A DNA stretch of 64,000 nt. Source: Desulfuromonadaceae bacterium. Its GTDB lineage: Bacteria > Desulfobacterota > Desulfuromonadia > Geobacterales > Pseudopelobacteraceae. The stretch covers positions 42,976-106,975 of the forward strand of contig JAQTRC010000002.1 of the NCBI GenBank assembly GCA_028712665.1, given 5' to 3'. The translations under genes were made by a program, and so were the position numbers. This document shows positions 25,175 to 34,661 of the stretch, piece after piece (the first letter of the stretch is position 1; every line of letters begins with the position of its first letter). The notes under the pieces were generated by a model. That model was not told where the DNA came from and did not search any database. It saw only the letters and a program-made list of their open reading frames with translations.

Positions 25175-27049
25175 ATGGCAGTCAGTACGCAAAAGGATAA
25201 ACTCCTGGAAGAAGCGCAGAAACTAATTATGCGCGGACAATTCGATAAAGCCGCCAAGGTTTATGAACAGGTGGTCGCCTTGGAGCCTTCCTCCATAAAC
25301 CATCGTCAGAAATTGGCCGAGATTTTGATTAAAGCCGGTCGGTTCGATGAAGCTCGTAAAGAGTTTGAGACAATAGGGAAGCATTTTTCAAATAACGGTT
25401 TTTATCTCAAAGCTATTGCCGTATACAAACAGCTGCAGAAGCTGTTCCCCGCCGATATCACACTCTCAATAACTCTGGCGGGACTGAACGAAAAGCACGG
25501 TTTAACTGCAAGCGCCCTGTCCGAATACAAGCAGGTCTACGATTATTATGAAAAAGAAGGTAATGCCGCAGAAGCCATTAAAATTCTGGATAAAATGCAG
25601 GCCGTTGATCCCCAGAATATTACGGTCAAGATCAAACTGGCAGAGGCCTATTTCCAGCAGGGTAATAAAAACGACTCATACGCACTTTTTGTCAGAACGG
25701 CTTCTTTGCTTCAGGAGAGAGGCGACAATGCGGGCGTTACAAAGCTGAACACCAGAATATCGGAACTATTTCCGGACAAATCCGAGTTTATGCTGGAGGT
25801 GCTTGCCGGACAGGTTATGAGTGGCAATTCTTCCAGTGCATTAAATGCCCTGCAGGGACTTCTTCGCAGTAACCCCAAAGAGAAGAAAATATGGGATTTG
25901 ATTATTGATGCTTACAAACGTCTGGACCAACCGCAGAGGGTTAAGATTGTTTATCAGCATTACCACAAAATGCTCCCGGACGAACCTGCTCCAATGGCAG
26001 GCATGATGTTCTGCTCCGTTGCAGAACGTGATGTAAACGGTACATTGGAACTGTTGGACCTCTACGAAAAGAGGCTGCTGTCGGCCGGATTGTTGGATGA
26101 CCTGGAGAAGTTGTATCGAGCCCTGGATGAGATCGATCCGATAAATATCAAGGTGATTGAAGGATTGATCAGGGTGCTTGAGGCCGTTGGCAACGAGAAC
26201 GAAGTCATTCTGCTATCCGACAAGCTTAAATCATTTTCCAAAGTATCAGACAAGAGTCAGTCGGAGATGATCGTTCCGGAATCCGGGCCAGGCTTCTCCG
26301 AAAATACAGGTTTTTTTTCAATGCCAGGAACAGAGTCACCTCTTCCCTCTGAACTCCAATCCGAACGATCCGATGTTTTCGATCCGATTGATTCCAATTT
26401 AAAAGTGCCGGATGAGGCTCTCCCGGAAACCGAACTTCAGGTGCTTGAGTTGGATGATTTGACTTCGTTTACTGAGGATGAGATCGAAATTGAACTGGAC
26501 ATTGATGATTCGGCATTGGGATTGTCAACTGAAAAAGTTGTTGGTGAGGTGCTTGACAATAATGAATGGCTGGACTCTGTTGGTGCTTTGTTTGACAAGA
26601 TTACCACCGCACCGAGTGGTGTCAGGTTCGGCAGTGAAATGGATGGTTCGGATTCCCAGTCGCATTTTGATCTCGGTTTGGCATTCAAGGAGATGGGGTT
26701 ATATGATGAGGCGATCAACGAATTCCGCAAAGCCTCATCAGATGCTGACCGCAGGATGGCATGTCTTATAATGCAGGGGGCCTGCCTGCGCGAGCGTGGC
26801 GAATTTGATACGGCAATAAATATGCTTAGCACGCTTTTAAAGCCGGGTCTGAGCATTGATGATTCATGTGCAGTGAAATATGAACTGTTTTTGACTTATG
26901 AGTCCGAGGGCAAAACGGATGAAGCCACCCGGCTCCTTAATGAAATTGATTCTGCCGACCCGGGCTTTCGCGATGTCAGCTCACGTCTAAATGCCGCAAA
27001 TTTTGAAAACTCACTTTCTTTTTCCGATGACGACCTGAAGAATTTCTGA
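25175..27049 (+). CDS. TPR-repeat protein
   Basis: A 624-residue cytoplasmic protein built from tetratricopeptide repeats. Residues about 10-300 contain at least six TPR-like units (for example KLLEEAQKLIMRGQFDKAAK and LAEAYFQQGNKNDS). A long acidic, low-complexity linker (about 345-450) leads to a second TPR block (LGLAFKEMGLYDEAINEFRK and RLLNEIDSADPGF). Such proteins are scaffolds, and this one is reminiscent of deltaproteobacterial TPR proteins associated with pili or motility, without firm assignment. The start follows an AT-rich spacer with an optional TTGACA (25080) box but a weak -10. A terminator follows. Confidence 0.82.
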   Translation: MAVSTQKDKLLEEAQKLIMRGQFDKAAKVYEQVVALEPSSINHRQKLAEILIKAGRFDEARKEFETIGKHFSNNGFYLKAIAVYKQLQKLFPADITLSITLAGLNEKHGLTASALSEYKQVYDYYEKEGNAAEAIKILDKMQAVDPQNITVKIKLAEAYFQQGNKNDSYALFVRTASLLQERGDNAGVTKLNTRISELFPDKSEFMLEVLAGQVMSGNSSSALNALQGLLRSNPKEKKIWDLIIDAYKRLDQPQRVKIVYQHYHKMLPDEPAPMAGMMFCSVAERDVNGTLELLDLYEKRLLSAGLLDDLEKLYRALDEIDPINIKVIEGLIRVLEAVGNENEVILLSDKLKSFSKVSDKSQSEMIVPESGPGFSENTGFFSMPGTESPLPSELQSERSDVFDPIDSNLKVPDEALPETELQVLELDDLTSFTEDEIEIELDIDDSALGLSTEKVVGEVLDNNEWLDSVGALFDKITTAPSGVRFGSEMDGSDSQSHFDLGLAFKEMGLYDEAINEFRKASSDADRRMACLIMQGACLRERGEFDTAINMLSTLLKPGLSIDDSCAVKYELFLTYESEGKTDEATRLLNEIDSADPGFRDVSSRLNAANFENSLSFSDDDLKNF

Positions 27050-27065
27050 TTGTTTATGCGGATAC

Positions 27066-27096
27066 AAAAAAACAGCCGTAAACTGGCTGTTTTTTT
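27066..27096 (+). terminator. Rho-independent terminator after the TPR gene
   Basis: The stem cagcc/ggctg, with a seven-base loop and flanking A and T tracts (aaaaaaa...ttttttt), lies 17 bases past the stop of the TPR gene. The A-tract on the other side means it could also act on maeB transcripts from the - strand. Confidence 0.85.
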
Positions 27097-27150
27097 GTAA
27101 TTAATGTAAAAAATGGAAACGGCTCTTACAACTGTCGCACCACTACTGTC

Positions 27151-29400
27151 TCAGCTGGTCTGAGCATCCACCACGGCAATGGCCGCCATATTGACAATAT
27201 CGTCCACTCCGTCCCCGCGTTGCAGAACGTGCACAGGTTTTTTCATACCCATCAGAATCGGGCCTATGGCCTCTGCGCCTCCCAGATGATGTAGCAGTTT
27301 GTAACAGATATTTCCTGAGTCGAGATCGGGGAAGATCAGGATGTTGGCGTTTGTCTTGAGCTTTGAAAAGGTGAAGCCTTCAAGCAGCTCCTGGACTACA
27401 GCCGTGTCAGCCTGCATTTCGCCTTCAACTATCAGGTCGGGTGCCCGTTGTTTAACAATCGCTGTGGCTTTTCGCACCTTGTCAACCTGAGGGTGTTTTA
27501 CTGAGCCGAAGTTGGCGAAGGAGAGCATCGCCACCCGCGGTTCGATATCCAGCATGCGGACCTTCTCTGCCGCCAGGATGGCGGTTTCAGCCAGTTCCTC
27601 TGCAGTCGGATCGATGGTAACAGTTGTGTCGGCAAGGAAGTAGACACCTTTTTTGAAAACCATCATGTAGAGACCATGGACACTCGATAAACCGTCCTGT
27701 TTGCCGACAACTTCCAGCGCAGGGCGGATCGTTTCGGGATAATGGGTGTCGATGCCACCCAACAGCGCATCGGCATCACCCATATGCACCATCATAGCGC
27801 CGAAATGGATACGCGATTTGCGACGCAGGAGTCGCAGGGACTCGGAGAGTGTGAGCCCCTTGCGCTGGCGAAGGTGGTATAATTCTTCGGCATATTTATC
27901 AGTCAGTTCCGATACAAGGGGATCTATGATCGGTACGTCCAGCTCGAGATTCAGAGCAGCCAACTTCTCGGTTATTACTTTGCGATCGCCGATCAGAACC
28001 GGTTTTGCAATTCCTTCCTCCACAAGCTCCTTGGCGGCACGGAGGATCTTTTCATGGTCGCCCTCTGGGAAGATAATTGTTTTAGGATCGCTCTTGGCCT
28101 TGTTGATGATCGCGCGCATGATCTCTTTCGATTTGCCCTGCAGAGACTCAAGGTGTTCGATATATTTGGCCATGTCTTCAATAGGCTGGCGGGCAACGCC
28201 GGTCTCCATTGCGGCCTGGGCGATGGCCGGCGCGACATGCAGCAGTACTCTCGGATCGAAAGGCTTGGGGATGATGTAATCGCGGCCGAAGGCGAACTTG
28301 ACGTTGCCGTAGGCCTTGCTGACGGAGTCCGGCACCTCTTCCCGGGCCAGTCTTGCCAGAGCGTAGACTGCGGCCAGCTTCATCTCCTCGTTGATGCAGG
28401 TGGCGCGAACATCAAGTGCGCCACGGAAGATAAAGGGGAAGCCGAGTACGTTGTTGACCTGGTTGGGATAATCGGAACGACCGGTGGCTATCATGATGTC
28501 GTTACGCACCGCGTGGGCATCTTCCGGGGTGATTTCCGGGTCGGGATTGGCCATGGCGAAGATGACCGGATTGGGGGCCATGCTTGCGATCATCTCTTTT
28601 GTGAAGGCGCCTTTGGCTGACAGGCCGAACAGGACGTCGGCCCCGGCGGCGGCTTCTTCCAGCGTGCGAAAGTGGGTATCTGCCGCAAAGAGCTCCTTAT
28701 AAGGATTCATCCCCTCGACGCGACCCTTGTAGATGACGCCCTTAGTGTCGCACATGATCATGTTATTCGGTTTTACCCCCAGGGCAATGGCCAGTTTTGC
28801 GCAGGAGTTGGCTGCAGCACCGGCACCGTTTACTACGATGCGAATGTCTTCGATCTTCTTGCCTACCAGCATCAGGGCGTTGATAAGGGCGGCTGATGAA
28901 ATGATGGCGGTTCCGTGCTGGTCATCGTGGAAGACCGGGATTTTCATGGTTTTCTTGAGGGTTTCCTCGATGTAGAAACACTCGGGGGCCTTGATGTCCT
29001 CCAGGTTGATGCCGCCAAAGGTCGGCTCAAGAAGCTGACAGGCCTTGATGATCTCATCAGGGTTCTCAGTGTCGAGTTCGATGTCGAAGACGTCAATATC
29101 GGCAAAGCGTTTGAAGAGTATGCCTTTGCCTTCCATGACCGGTTTTCCGGCCAGGGCGCCCAGATTGCCGAGGCCAAGAACGGCTGTGCCATTTGACACG
29201 ACCGCAACGAGGTTGCCCTTGGCGGTGTACTTGTAGGCATCCAAAGGATTTTTCTGGATCGCCAGGCAGGGTTCGGCTACGCCCGGGGTGTAGGCCATTG
29301 ACAGATCTGCCGCTGTCTGGCACGGTTTTGTTGAAACGACTTCAATCTTCCCTTTGCGGCCCATCGAATGATATTCAAGGGCGTCCTTGATTTTGGCCAT
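27151..29400 (-). CDS. maeB: NADP-dependent malic enzyme with C-terminal phosphotransacetylase-like domain
   Basis: A 749-residue two-domain protein. The N-terminal malic enzyme (about 1-430) has [52 protein letters not shown], and the nucleotide-binding [19 protein letters not shown]. It interconverts malate and pyruvate plus CO2. The C-terminal domain (about 430-749) resembles phosphate acetyltransferase ([16 protein letters not shown] segment, then [20 protein letters not shown]), which in MaeB proteins is thought to be regulatory. ATG 29400 follows CGGAG; a longer frame to 29511 lacks a Shine-Dalgarno. This enzyme links the citric acid cycle and pyruvate pool, important in acetate-oxidising metal reducers. 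Confidence 0.92.
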   Translation of the reverse strand: MAKIKDALEYHSMGRKGKIEVVSTKPCQTAADLSMAYTPGVAEPCLAIQKNPLDAYKYTAKGNLVAVVSNGTAVLGLGNLGALAGKPVMEGKGILFKRFADIDVFDIELDTENPDEIIKACQLLEPTFGGINLEDIKAPECFYIEETLKKTMKIPVFHDDQHGTAIISSAALINALMLVGKKIEDIRIVVNGAGAAANSCAKLAIALGVKPNNMIMCDTKGVIYKGRVEGMNPYKELFAADTHFRTLEEAAAGADVLFGLSAKGAFTKEMIASMAPNPVIFAMANPDPEITPEDAHAVRNDIMIATGRSDYPNQVNNVLGFPFIFRGALDVRATCINEEMKLAAVYALARLAREEVPDSVSKAYGNVKFAFGRDYIIPKPFDPRVLLHVAPAIAQAAMETGVARQPIEDMAKYIEHLESLQGKSKEIMRAIINKAKSDPKTIIFPEGDHEKILRAAKELVEEGIAKPVLIGDRKVITEKLAALNLELDVPIIDPLVSELTDKYAEELYHLRQRKGLTLSESLRLLRRKSRIHFGAMMVHMGDADALLGGIDTHYPETIRPALEVVGKQDGLSSVHGLYMMVFKKGVYFLADTTVTIDPTAEELAETAILAAEKVRMLDIEPRVAMLSFANFGSVKHPQVDKVRKATAIVKQRAPDLIVEGEMQADTAVVQELLEGFTFSKLKTNANILIFPDLDSGNICYKLLHHLGGAEAIGPILMGMKKPVHVLQRGDGVDDIVNMAAIAVVDAQTS

Positions 29401-29481
29401 ACTAGTCTCCGTTTTTAGTTTAGTTAAAAAATCCTTGGGTTTAGTCGCCTTATACGCACATTCTTTTACTGAAAATGAAAA

Positions 29482-29511
29482 ACAATAGTCTTCTTGATGT
29501 GCAGTTGTCAA
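29482..29511 (-). promoter_or_regulatory. Candidate promoter of maeB
   Basis: Read on the - strand, TTGACA (29506-29511) and TATTGT (29482-29487) are separated by 18 bases. The implied start is about 75 bases before the maeB ATG. Confidence 0.45.
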
Positions 29512-29562
29512 GCAGTTAATCTATGTCCGAGAAAAATGATTGAGTTCTGCTTAATTATCGGC

Positions 29563-29590
29563 TTGCCTCTTTGGATTCAACTGCTACAAT
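29563..29590 (+). promoter_or_regulatory. Candidate promoter of the ROK kinase gene
   Basis: TTGCCT (29563-29568) and TACAAT (29585-29590) are separated by 16 bases. The implied start is about 22 bases before ATG 29619, which leaves room for the Shine-Dalgarno and argues against the upstream in-frame start at 29571. Confidence 0.5.
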
Positions 29591-29618
29591 CGCAATCAAA
29601 TCCTGTTGGAGTAACGGC

Positions 29619-30551
29619 ATGTCATATTGTACGATCGGTATCGACATAGGCGGAACTAATCTGCGTATGGCCACGGTAAACAGTGACGGTGAAATCATTA
29701 GTCGCTGTCGTATGCCCAGCCTCATAGCTGAAGGTCGAGACGTTTTTTGCAGCAGAATGCTGCGAGGTATTTCTGATCTGCGGGACGAAGCGATGTCTCG
29801 CAGTTCGAAAGTTGCAGCAATTGGTGTGGGAGTTCCAGGTCTTGTAGGGAGGAGCGGTTTGATTCATGCTTCCGTTAACATGCGGCCTCTGGATTGTTTC
29901 AATTTGGCCAACTTTCTGAGCGAGCAGACTAAAATCCCGGCCGAGTGCGCCAACGATGCCAATGTTATTGCCATTGGCGAACAGTTGTATGGCGCCGGAC
30001 GCGGAAGATCGTCATTTTTACTTATTACGATTGGTACCGGACTTGGAAGCGGCCTGATCCTGAATGGAGAATTATGGAAAGGTGCAGGCGGTTTTGCGGC
30101 CGAGTTCGGCCATGTAACGGTAGATCCTGATGGAAAATTATGTCCCTGTGGTAACCAGGGTTGCCTCGAGAGATATGTCTCTGCTGAAGCCCTGGCACGT
30201 TCAATGTTTGAGTCGGCTCAGGATTCTGAAATTCGCCGTTCATTCGAAGCAGAAGAGATCGCCTTGATGGCCCGCAATGGAAATGCTGCCGCACAGTATG
30301 CATTTGAGCAGATGGGCCGCTGGCTCGGGATTGCGTTGGCTTCACTTGCAAATACGCTTAATCTGGAGGCGGTTATTATTGGAGGCGGGGTGGCCGCCAG
30401 TCTGGATCTGTTTGAGCCCGCCCTGAGAATAGAGATGGTCAGGCGCTGCTTTCCAGAAATATACGCCGGTTTGGATATACTTAAGGTGGAGCTTGGAGAT
30501 GATGCGGGTCTGTTGGGTGCGGCGGCCCTTGCTTACAGGCATGTTGCCTGA
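29619..30551 (+). CDS. ROK-family sugar kinase (probable glucokinase)
   Basis: A 310-residue ROK protein that probably phosphorylates glucose or a related hexose using ATP. Motifs are the phosphate loop IGIDIGGTNLRMATV, catalytic NDANVIAIGE, the EFGHVTVDP metal/substrate strand, and the zinc cluster CPCGNQGCLERY. No DNA-binding domain is present, so it is a kinase and not a repressor. ATG 29619 follows TTGGAGTAACGGC; the family alignment starts exactly here. It is monocistronic between maeB (divergent) and the exported protein at 30735. The substrate is not decided by the sequence. Confidence 0.88.
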   Translation: MSYCTIGIDIGGTNLRMATVNSDGEIISRCRMPSLIAEGRDVFCSRMLRGISDLRDEAMSRSSKVAAIGVGVPGLVGRSGLIHASVNMRPLDCFNLANFLSEQTKIPAECANDANVIAIGEQLYGAGRGRSSFLLITIGTGLGSGLILNGELWKGAGGFAAEFGHVTVDPDGKLCPCGNQGCLERYVSAEALARSMFESAQDSEIRRSFEAEEIALMARNGNAAAQYAFEQMGRWLGIALASLANTLNLEAVIIGGGVAASLDLFEPALRIEMVRRCFPEIYAGLDILKVELGDDAGLLGAAALAYRHVA

Positions 30552-30652
30552 GCAATTTACAACCGGAAGCTGTCCTTTTCTGACCTGAACTAAGATTATA
30601 GGCTTGCAGGCAAATATCACCAGCTGTGTAAGTAAGCTTATACGGAGACAAT

Positions 30653-30700
30653 ATGTTTACAAAAATAATTTTGCTGGTATTATTGCGTCTTGATTCCTAA
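30653..30700 (+). other. Possible 15-residue leader peptide or signal-peptide remnant
   Basis: ATG 30653 is preceded by CGGAGACAAT and opens a 15-codon frame (MFTKIILLVLLRLDS) that ends at TAA 30698-30700. Its composition is that of a truncated signal peptide. It lies 34 bases upstream of the exported LPP20-like gene at 30735. It could be a leader peptide, an abandoned start, or chance. Confidence 0.3.
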
Positions 30701-30734
30701 AGATGCTTACTAGATAAAGGGAGGTAGATATCTT

Positions 30735-31640
30735 ATGAAAAAGCAAATTGTACTGGCTGTATTGGTAATGATCGGTTTTTCCAGCCTGGCCTTTGGGGAC
30801 GAAGTTGACAAACGCTTTCAACAAGCCCGTAAGTATCTTAAAGATAATAAAATGACTATCACTACAACGATTGAGCAGGCTTACACTCAGGATGCCATCC
30901 TTGTTGTGGGTGAAGGAGTACCCAAAAAAGGTACTACAGGAGCCCAGAAACGGTTGACCGCCATAACGGCTGCAAAAGTCATTGCCCAACGTCGTTTGGT
31001 TGAATTACTTGAGGGCGTTGCAATTGTCAGTGAGACGACTATCAAGGATTCAGAACTTGCCTCTGACGTAATAAAAACTGCGGTTACTGGATTCATCAGG
31101 GGGACGCAACCAGTGGTTCAGGATTGGAACGCATCGGAAGAAACCGCCCTTGTAATCCTCAAAATTGGCATGTCCGGCCCCAAAAGCTTTGCTGCCACGA
31201 TGTACGAAAAGATCCTGTCAGAGCCTAAAATCAAGAAAGAACTTGAGAAACCGGTGTATCTGCCTCCCGCCGATCTCCAGCCTCCTGGCCCGGCAAGCCA
31301 GGCATACGATGGCCTGGTTATTGACGCCACCGACTACAACTTCCGTCCTGCTTTGATCAATCGAATTTTCAACGCCAGAGGCGAGGTGTTATATGATCCG
31401 GCCAAAATCAGCCAGAAGGTGTTGGTCGAGCAGGGTTGCGGCGAGTACACCAACAGTGTAGACAAGGGGAGGGCTGCTTTAGGTAAGCGTGGAGTCAGGA
31501 ACCCGCTGGTGGTCAAGGCCTCCGGTACGGTAAGTCCGTCAGATCTGCAGGTTTCTGATACCACGGCAGCGCAAATTTTCTCGGCCAATCAGGGTAACGG
31601 TTTTATGGCTGATGCGCGGGTCGCATTTGTACTGAGATAA
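30735..31640 (+). CDS. Exported LPP20-like protein
   Basis: A 301-residue protein with a cleaved signal peptide (MKKQIVLAVLVMIGFSSLAFG). The mature N-terminal half resembles the LPP20 domain: the Gly-containing strand ILVVGEGVP, an Ala-spaced helix AITAAKVIAQRRLVELLEGV, and the IRGTQPVVQDW strand. The C-terminal half (YDGLVIDATDYNFRPALINR onward) is a strand-rich domain that I do not recognise. GGGAGG precedes the ATG and a terminator follows, so the gene is monocistronic. It is a relative of the FlgT/LPP20-like operon at 14.6-21 kb. LPP20-type proteins (FlgP in Vibrio) form envelope-associated rings, but that role here is inference. Confidence 0.7.
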   Translation: MKKQIVLAVLVMIGFSSLAFGDEVDKRFQQARKYLKDNKMTITTTIEQAYTQDAILVVGEGVPKKGTTGAQKRLTAITAAKVIAQRRLVELLEGVAIVSETTIKDSELASDVIKTAVTGFIRGTQPVVQDWNASEETALVILKIGMSGPKSFAATMYEKILSEPKIKKELEKPVYLPPADLQPPGPASQAYDGLVIDATDYNFRPALINRIFNARGEVLYDPAKISQKVLVEQGCGEYTNSVDKGRAALGKRGVRNPLVVKASGTVSPSDLQVSDTTAAQIFSANQGNGFMADARVAFVLR

Positions 31641-31660
31641 GCCAGAAATTTTTATTTTAA

Positions 31661-31698
31661 AAAACCTCGCTGGCCTGTCGCAGGTAGGCGGGGTTTTT
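31661..31698 (+). terminator. Rho-independent terminator after the LPP20-like gene
   Basis: Arms aaaacctcgc and gcggggtttt, with an inner cctg/cagg stem, are followed by a T tract (gggtttttta). It lies about 20 bases after the stop at 31640. Confidence 0.82.
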
Positions 31699-31771
31699 TA
31701 GTGACTGCATTATGTAATAATTGGTCATTGGCGTACAACCGGATAGCGAATCAATTTACAGGAGACACCGT

Positions 31772-32656
31772 ATGGATCGCCGCGAATTTATCAAGTCTGC
31801 CGGAGCATTTACCTTGATGACACCAATCCTCTTCAAGGAAGCTCTGGCTGCAATGGATCAGCCGCTGGTGGTGGTGGCCGAAGGGAGAGACTATCCGGTT
31901 ATAACCCGCAGGGCAATCAACGCAGTTGGTGGTATGAAGCGTTTTGTCAAAAGGGGAGATGTCGTGGTTGTAAAGCCGAACATGGGTTGGGATCGTTCTG
32001 TTGAACTGGCCGCGAATACTCATCCGCTGGTTGTGCGAACTGTCGTCGAGGAGTGTCTCTCTGCCGGTGCCAGAAAGGTCAAGGTATTCGATAACACCTG
32101 TAATGATGCCAGACGTTGTTATGTAAACAGCGGTATTGAGAACGCCCTGGAAGGGATGAAAAACGTGGAGTGCAAGCATATAGAAACCGAACGGTTCAAA
32201 AAGGTGGCTTTAAACGGCCAGTTTCTGAAGGAATGGGAACTGTACGACGAGGCGCTCTCTGCCAACGTCTACATCAACGTGCCGATTGCCAAGCACCACG
32301 GTCTCTCCAAACTCACCCTGGGACTCAAGAATGTCATGGGGGTGATGGGTGGCAATCGTGGGTTTATTCACCGCAACATCGACGTGGCCCTGGCCGATAT
32401 CAATTCTCATCTTAAAAGTCACCTGACTCTGATCGACGCCACCCGTATTTTAACGGCGCATGGTCCTCAGGGTGGTAATATTGCCGATGTGAAAGTTCTC
32501 AACAAGGTTATAGCTTCAACCGATATTGTGGCTGCCGACGCATTTGCGACGACCCTGTTCGGCATGAAGCCTGCCGATATTCCGGTTACGGTGTCCGCCT
32601 ACAAGCGTGGTCTGGGCGAGATGAATCTGGACAGGATCAAAGTGGTGCGGGTGTAG
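31772..32656 (+). CDS. DUF362 domain protein with twin-arginine signal
   Basis: A 294-residue protein of the DUF362 family. The N-terminus MDRREFIKSAGAFTLM carries RREFIK, a good twin-arginine pattern, so it is probably exported folded. The core contains VVVKPNMGWDRSVE, DNTCNDARRCYVNSG, KHHGLSKLTLGLKNVMGVMGG and a C-terminal ATDIVAADAFAT. DUF362 proteins often sit with iron-sulphur proteins, and here the next gene is a membrane polyferredoxin three bases on. ATG 31772 follows CAGGAGACACC. The pair probably makes a membrane-bound redox module; the substrate is not known. Confidence 0.86.
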   Translation: MDRREFIKSAGAFTLMTPILFKEALAAMDQPLVVVAEGRDYPVITRRAINAVGGMKRFVKRGDVVVVKPNMGWDRSVELAANTHPLVVRTVVEECLSAGARKVKVFDNTCNDARRCYVNSGIENALEGMKNVECKHIETERFKKVALNGQFLKEWELYDEALSANVYINVPIAKHHGLSKLTLGLKNVMGVMGGNRGFIHRNIDVALADINSHLKSHLTLIDATRILTAHGPQGGNIADVKVLNKVIASTDIVAADAFATTLFGMKPADIPVTVSAYKRGLGEMNLDRIKVVRV

Positions 32657-32665
32657 CTCTTGAAG

Positions 32666-34225
32666 ATGACTTCAGCTCGAATATCCCAGTTGCTATTTCT
32701 GGTCATTTTTATATTTCTGTTTGTGATGACGGAGTACCGCGGTCACGATGAAATAAATGCTGCGGTTAATTCGTTCTTCAGGGCGGATCCGCTGGTGCTG
32801 CTCAGTTATCTGTTCGCTGCAAAGGAGTGGACGTGGCTATTGCTGCCGGCTGTACTTATGACTCTGGCAACGTTTCTGCTGGGAAGGTTTTTCTGCGGCT
32901 GGATCTGTCCGTTGGGTACGATCCTTGATCTTATTACACCCACAATCAGAAAGAGCGTTCCGATCAGGATGCTCAAGGGGAACACAAAATATTGGCTTTT
33001 GATCCCTATATTGTCCGCTTCTCTGTTCAATCTCAACCTGAGCGGACTTCTGGATCCGATCGCCATTTTGCTGCGGGGGTTGACCTTTCTGCTCTATCCG
33101 CTGTTGGGAATGACGGCACGGGAGGGATGGGTCGGACTTTACCGTCTGATCGGCGAGCGGCGCGATACAGTGGCTCCGGCCTATAACCTGCTGCGTGACA
33201 ATCTTCTCCCTTTTCGCGACACCATGTATCCGTTGGCGTTCCTTTCGGCGATCATACTATTGGTTGTCATTCTCCTTGAACGGTACGAAACCCGTAACTG
33301 GTGCCGCAACCTCTGTCCGCTGGGGACTCTGATGGGGTTGCTGGGACGTTTCTCACCCTTCAATCGCGTACCTTTGGGATTGTGCGGTGACTGCGGACAG
33401 TGCCGCGAGTTGTGCCCGACCACGTTTGACCAGGGGGGTCTGAACAAAGAGGAATGTATCCTCTGCATGGAGTGCGAGCATGGGTGTCCCAATGCCCGGA
33501 TTTCATTTCGCCCCTCTTTCAGGGTGAAATATCAACTCCCGCTGATACCTGGACGAAGGGTGCTGCTGGGCGGCATTGCTTCCGGCCTGTTGCTGGCGGT
33601 ACCGGCACGTTTTCGGTCGCCGGAAAAGGATTCACGCCTGCTGCGCCCTCCAGGAGTACGCGACGAAGACAATTTTCTGAAAAAATGTGTCCGATGCGGC
33701 GAGTGCATGAAGGTATGCCTGAAAAATGCGCTCTATCCGTCAGCTTGGCAGGCCGGTGTTGAGGGCATCTACACTCCACTGCTCATTCCCCGTCTAGGTT
33801 ACTGCGAGTTTAACTGCACCCTCTGTGGTCAGGTTTGCCCGACTGGAGCGATACCCAATTTGCCGGTTTTTAAAAAGCGCCGCGAGGTTATCGGCAAGGC
33901 GGTTTTTGACAAGAATCACTGCCTCCCTTTCGCAAAAAGGATCGATTGTATCGTCTGTGAGGAACATTGCCCGATCCCAGACAAAGCGATTCGCTCCCGG
34001 GAGCTGAAGCTGACAGGGTTTGACGGGGTGGTGCGGACTGTCAAGGAACCCTATGTAATGGAAGAAATTTGCAACGGCTGCGGTATATGTGAGTTTGTCT
34101 GTCCGGTTGAAACAAAGGCGGGCATCGAAGTTTTTGCAGTCAAGAACCGCGCCCCTATCGCAGAACCCGCAGCAACTGCAGGTACGTTGGATGTATCCGG
34201 ACAAACGGGGTATGACGTGCGGTAA
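32666..34225 (+). CDS. NapH/MauN-type membrane polyferredoxin
   Basis: A 519-residue membrane protein with three or four N-terminal helices enclosing CGWICPLG and CRNLCPLGTL, the marks of the NapH/MauN group. The long C-terminal part holds several [4Fe-4S] clusters: CGDCGQCRELCP, CILCMECEHGCP, CVRCGECMKVC, CEFNCTLCGQVCP, CIVCEEHCP and CNGCGICEFVCP. It likely passes electrons across or at the inner membrane, in step with the DUF362 protein upstream. The frame has TTG 32660 and ATG 32666; both lack a strong Shine-Dalgarno, so I take the ATG but am not certain. The gene starts nine bases after the DUF362 stop. Confidence 0.86.
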   Translation: MTSARISQLLFLVIFIFLFVMTEYRGHDEINAAVNSFFRADPLVLLSYLFAAKEWTWLLLPAVLMTLATFLLGRFFCGWICPLGTILDLITPTIRKSVPIRMLKGNTKYWLLIPILSASLFNLNLSGLLDPIAILLRGLTFLLYPLLGMTAREGWVGLYRLIGERRDTVAPAYNLLRDNLLPFRDTMYPLAFLSAIILLVVILLERYETRNWCRNLCPLGTLMGLLGRFSPFNRVPLGLCGDCGQCRELCPTTFDQGGLNKEECILCMECEHGCPNARISFRPSFRVKYQLPLIPGRRVLLGGIASGLLLAVPARFRSPEKDSRLLRPPGVRDEDNFLKKCVRCGECMKVCLKNALYPSAWQAGVEGIYTPLLIPRLGYCEFNCTLCGQVCPTGAIPNLPVFKKRREVIGKAVFDKNHCLPFAKRIDCIVCEEHCPIPDKAIRSRELKLTGFDGVVRTVKEPYVMEEICNGCGICEFVCPVETKAGIEVFAVKNRAPIAEPAATAGTLDVSGQTGYDVR

Positions 34226-34248
34226 TGCGTGTAGAAAACCTTAATCCA

Positions 34249-34277
34249 TTGACTTGTCCTTATGTTTTAAGTAAAAT
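34249..34277 (+). promoter_or_regulatory. Promoter of the HDOD/GGDDF signalling operon
   Basis: TTGACT (34249-34254) and TAAAAT (34272-34277) are separated by 17 bases, a close sigma-70 match. The implied start near 34284 leaves a leader of about 39 bases before ATG 34323. It makes the following three genes one operon. Confidence 0.62.
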
Positions 34278-34322
34278 TTTCATGTAGCTGCTTACATTTT
34301 CTTTCCTTTTGAAAGGCCGGTC

Positions 34323-34661
34323 ATGCAGAAATTACCACTAATGCAAGCCAAGGCTGGAATGGTGCTTGCCAGAGACGTATTCCGGGGTAATTCACCGACC
34401 GGAATGCCGATTTGCGGCAAGGATACTCTGCTTACGGATGCCCTTATTGCGCGTCTTGAAAATATGGATGTTCAGTCTGTAAGCGTGCAGGGTCATCCTG
34501 TCTGGGAGGAGGGCGAGCTTTCATACGATGATCTTCAGCGTGAGCTGGACAGGCGTTTCGAGAAAACCATCCAGGACCCGCTCAATGCCATTCTGTATGA
34601 TATCCACAAGGCGCACCTGATCAAATCAATGGAGGGTGAAGGTGGACGACAAGAGGAGTGA
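34323..34661 (+). CDS. Small DUF3391-like protein
   Basis: A 112-residue protein whose beginning (LQAKAGMVLARDVFRG-like; here PLMQAKAGMVLARDVF) matches the leader domain commonly found in front of HD-GYP phosphodiesterases. Here it stands alone as a separate protein. The helical C-terminus (LQRELDRRFEKTIQDPLNAI) may be an interaction surface. It overlaps the HDOD gene by 20 bases, which points to coupled translation and a shared pathway. It could regulate or dock to the HDOD protein; that is inference. Confidence 0.65.
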   Translation: MQKLPLMQAKAGMVLARDVFRGNSPTGMPICGKDTLLTDALIARLENMDVQSVSVQGHPVWEEGELSYDDLQRELDRRFEKTIQDPLNAILYDIHKAHLIKSMEGEGGRQEE

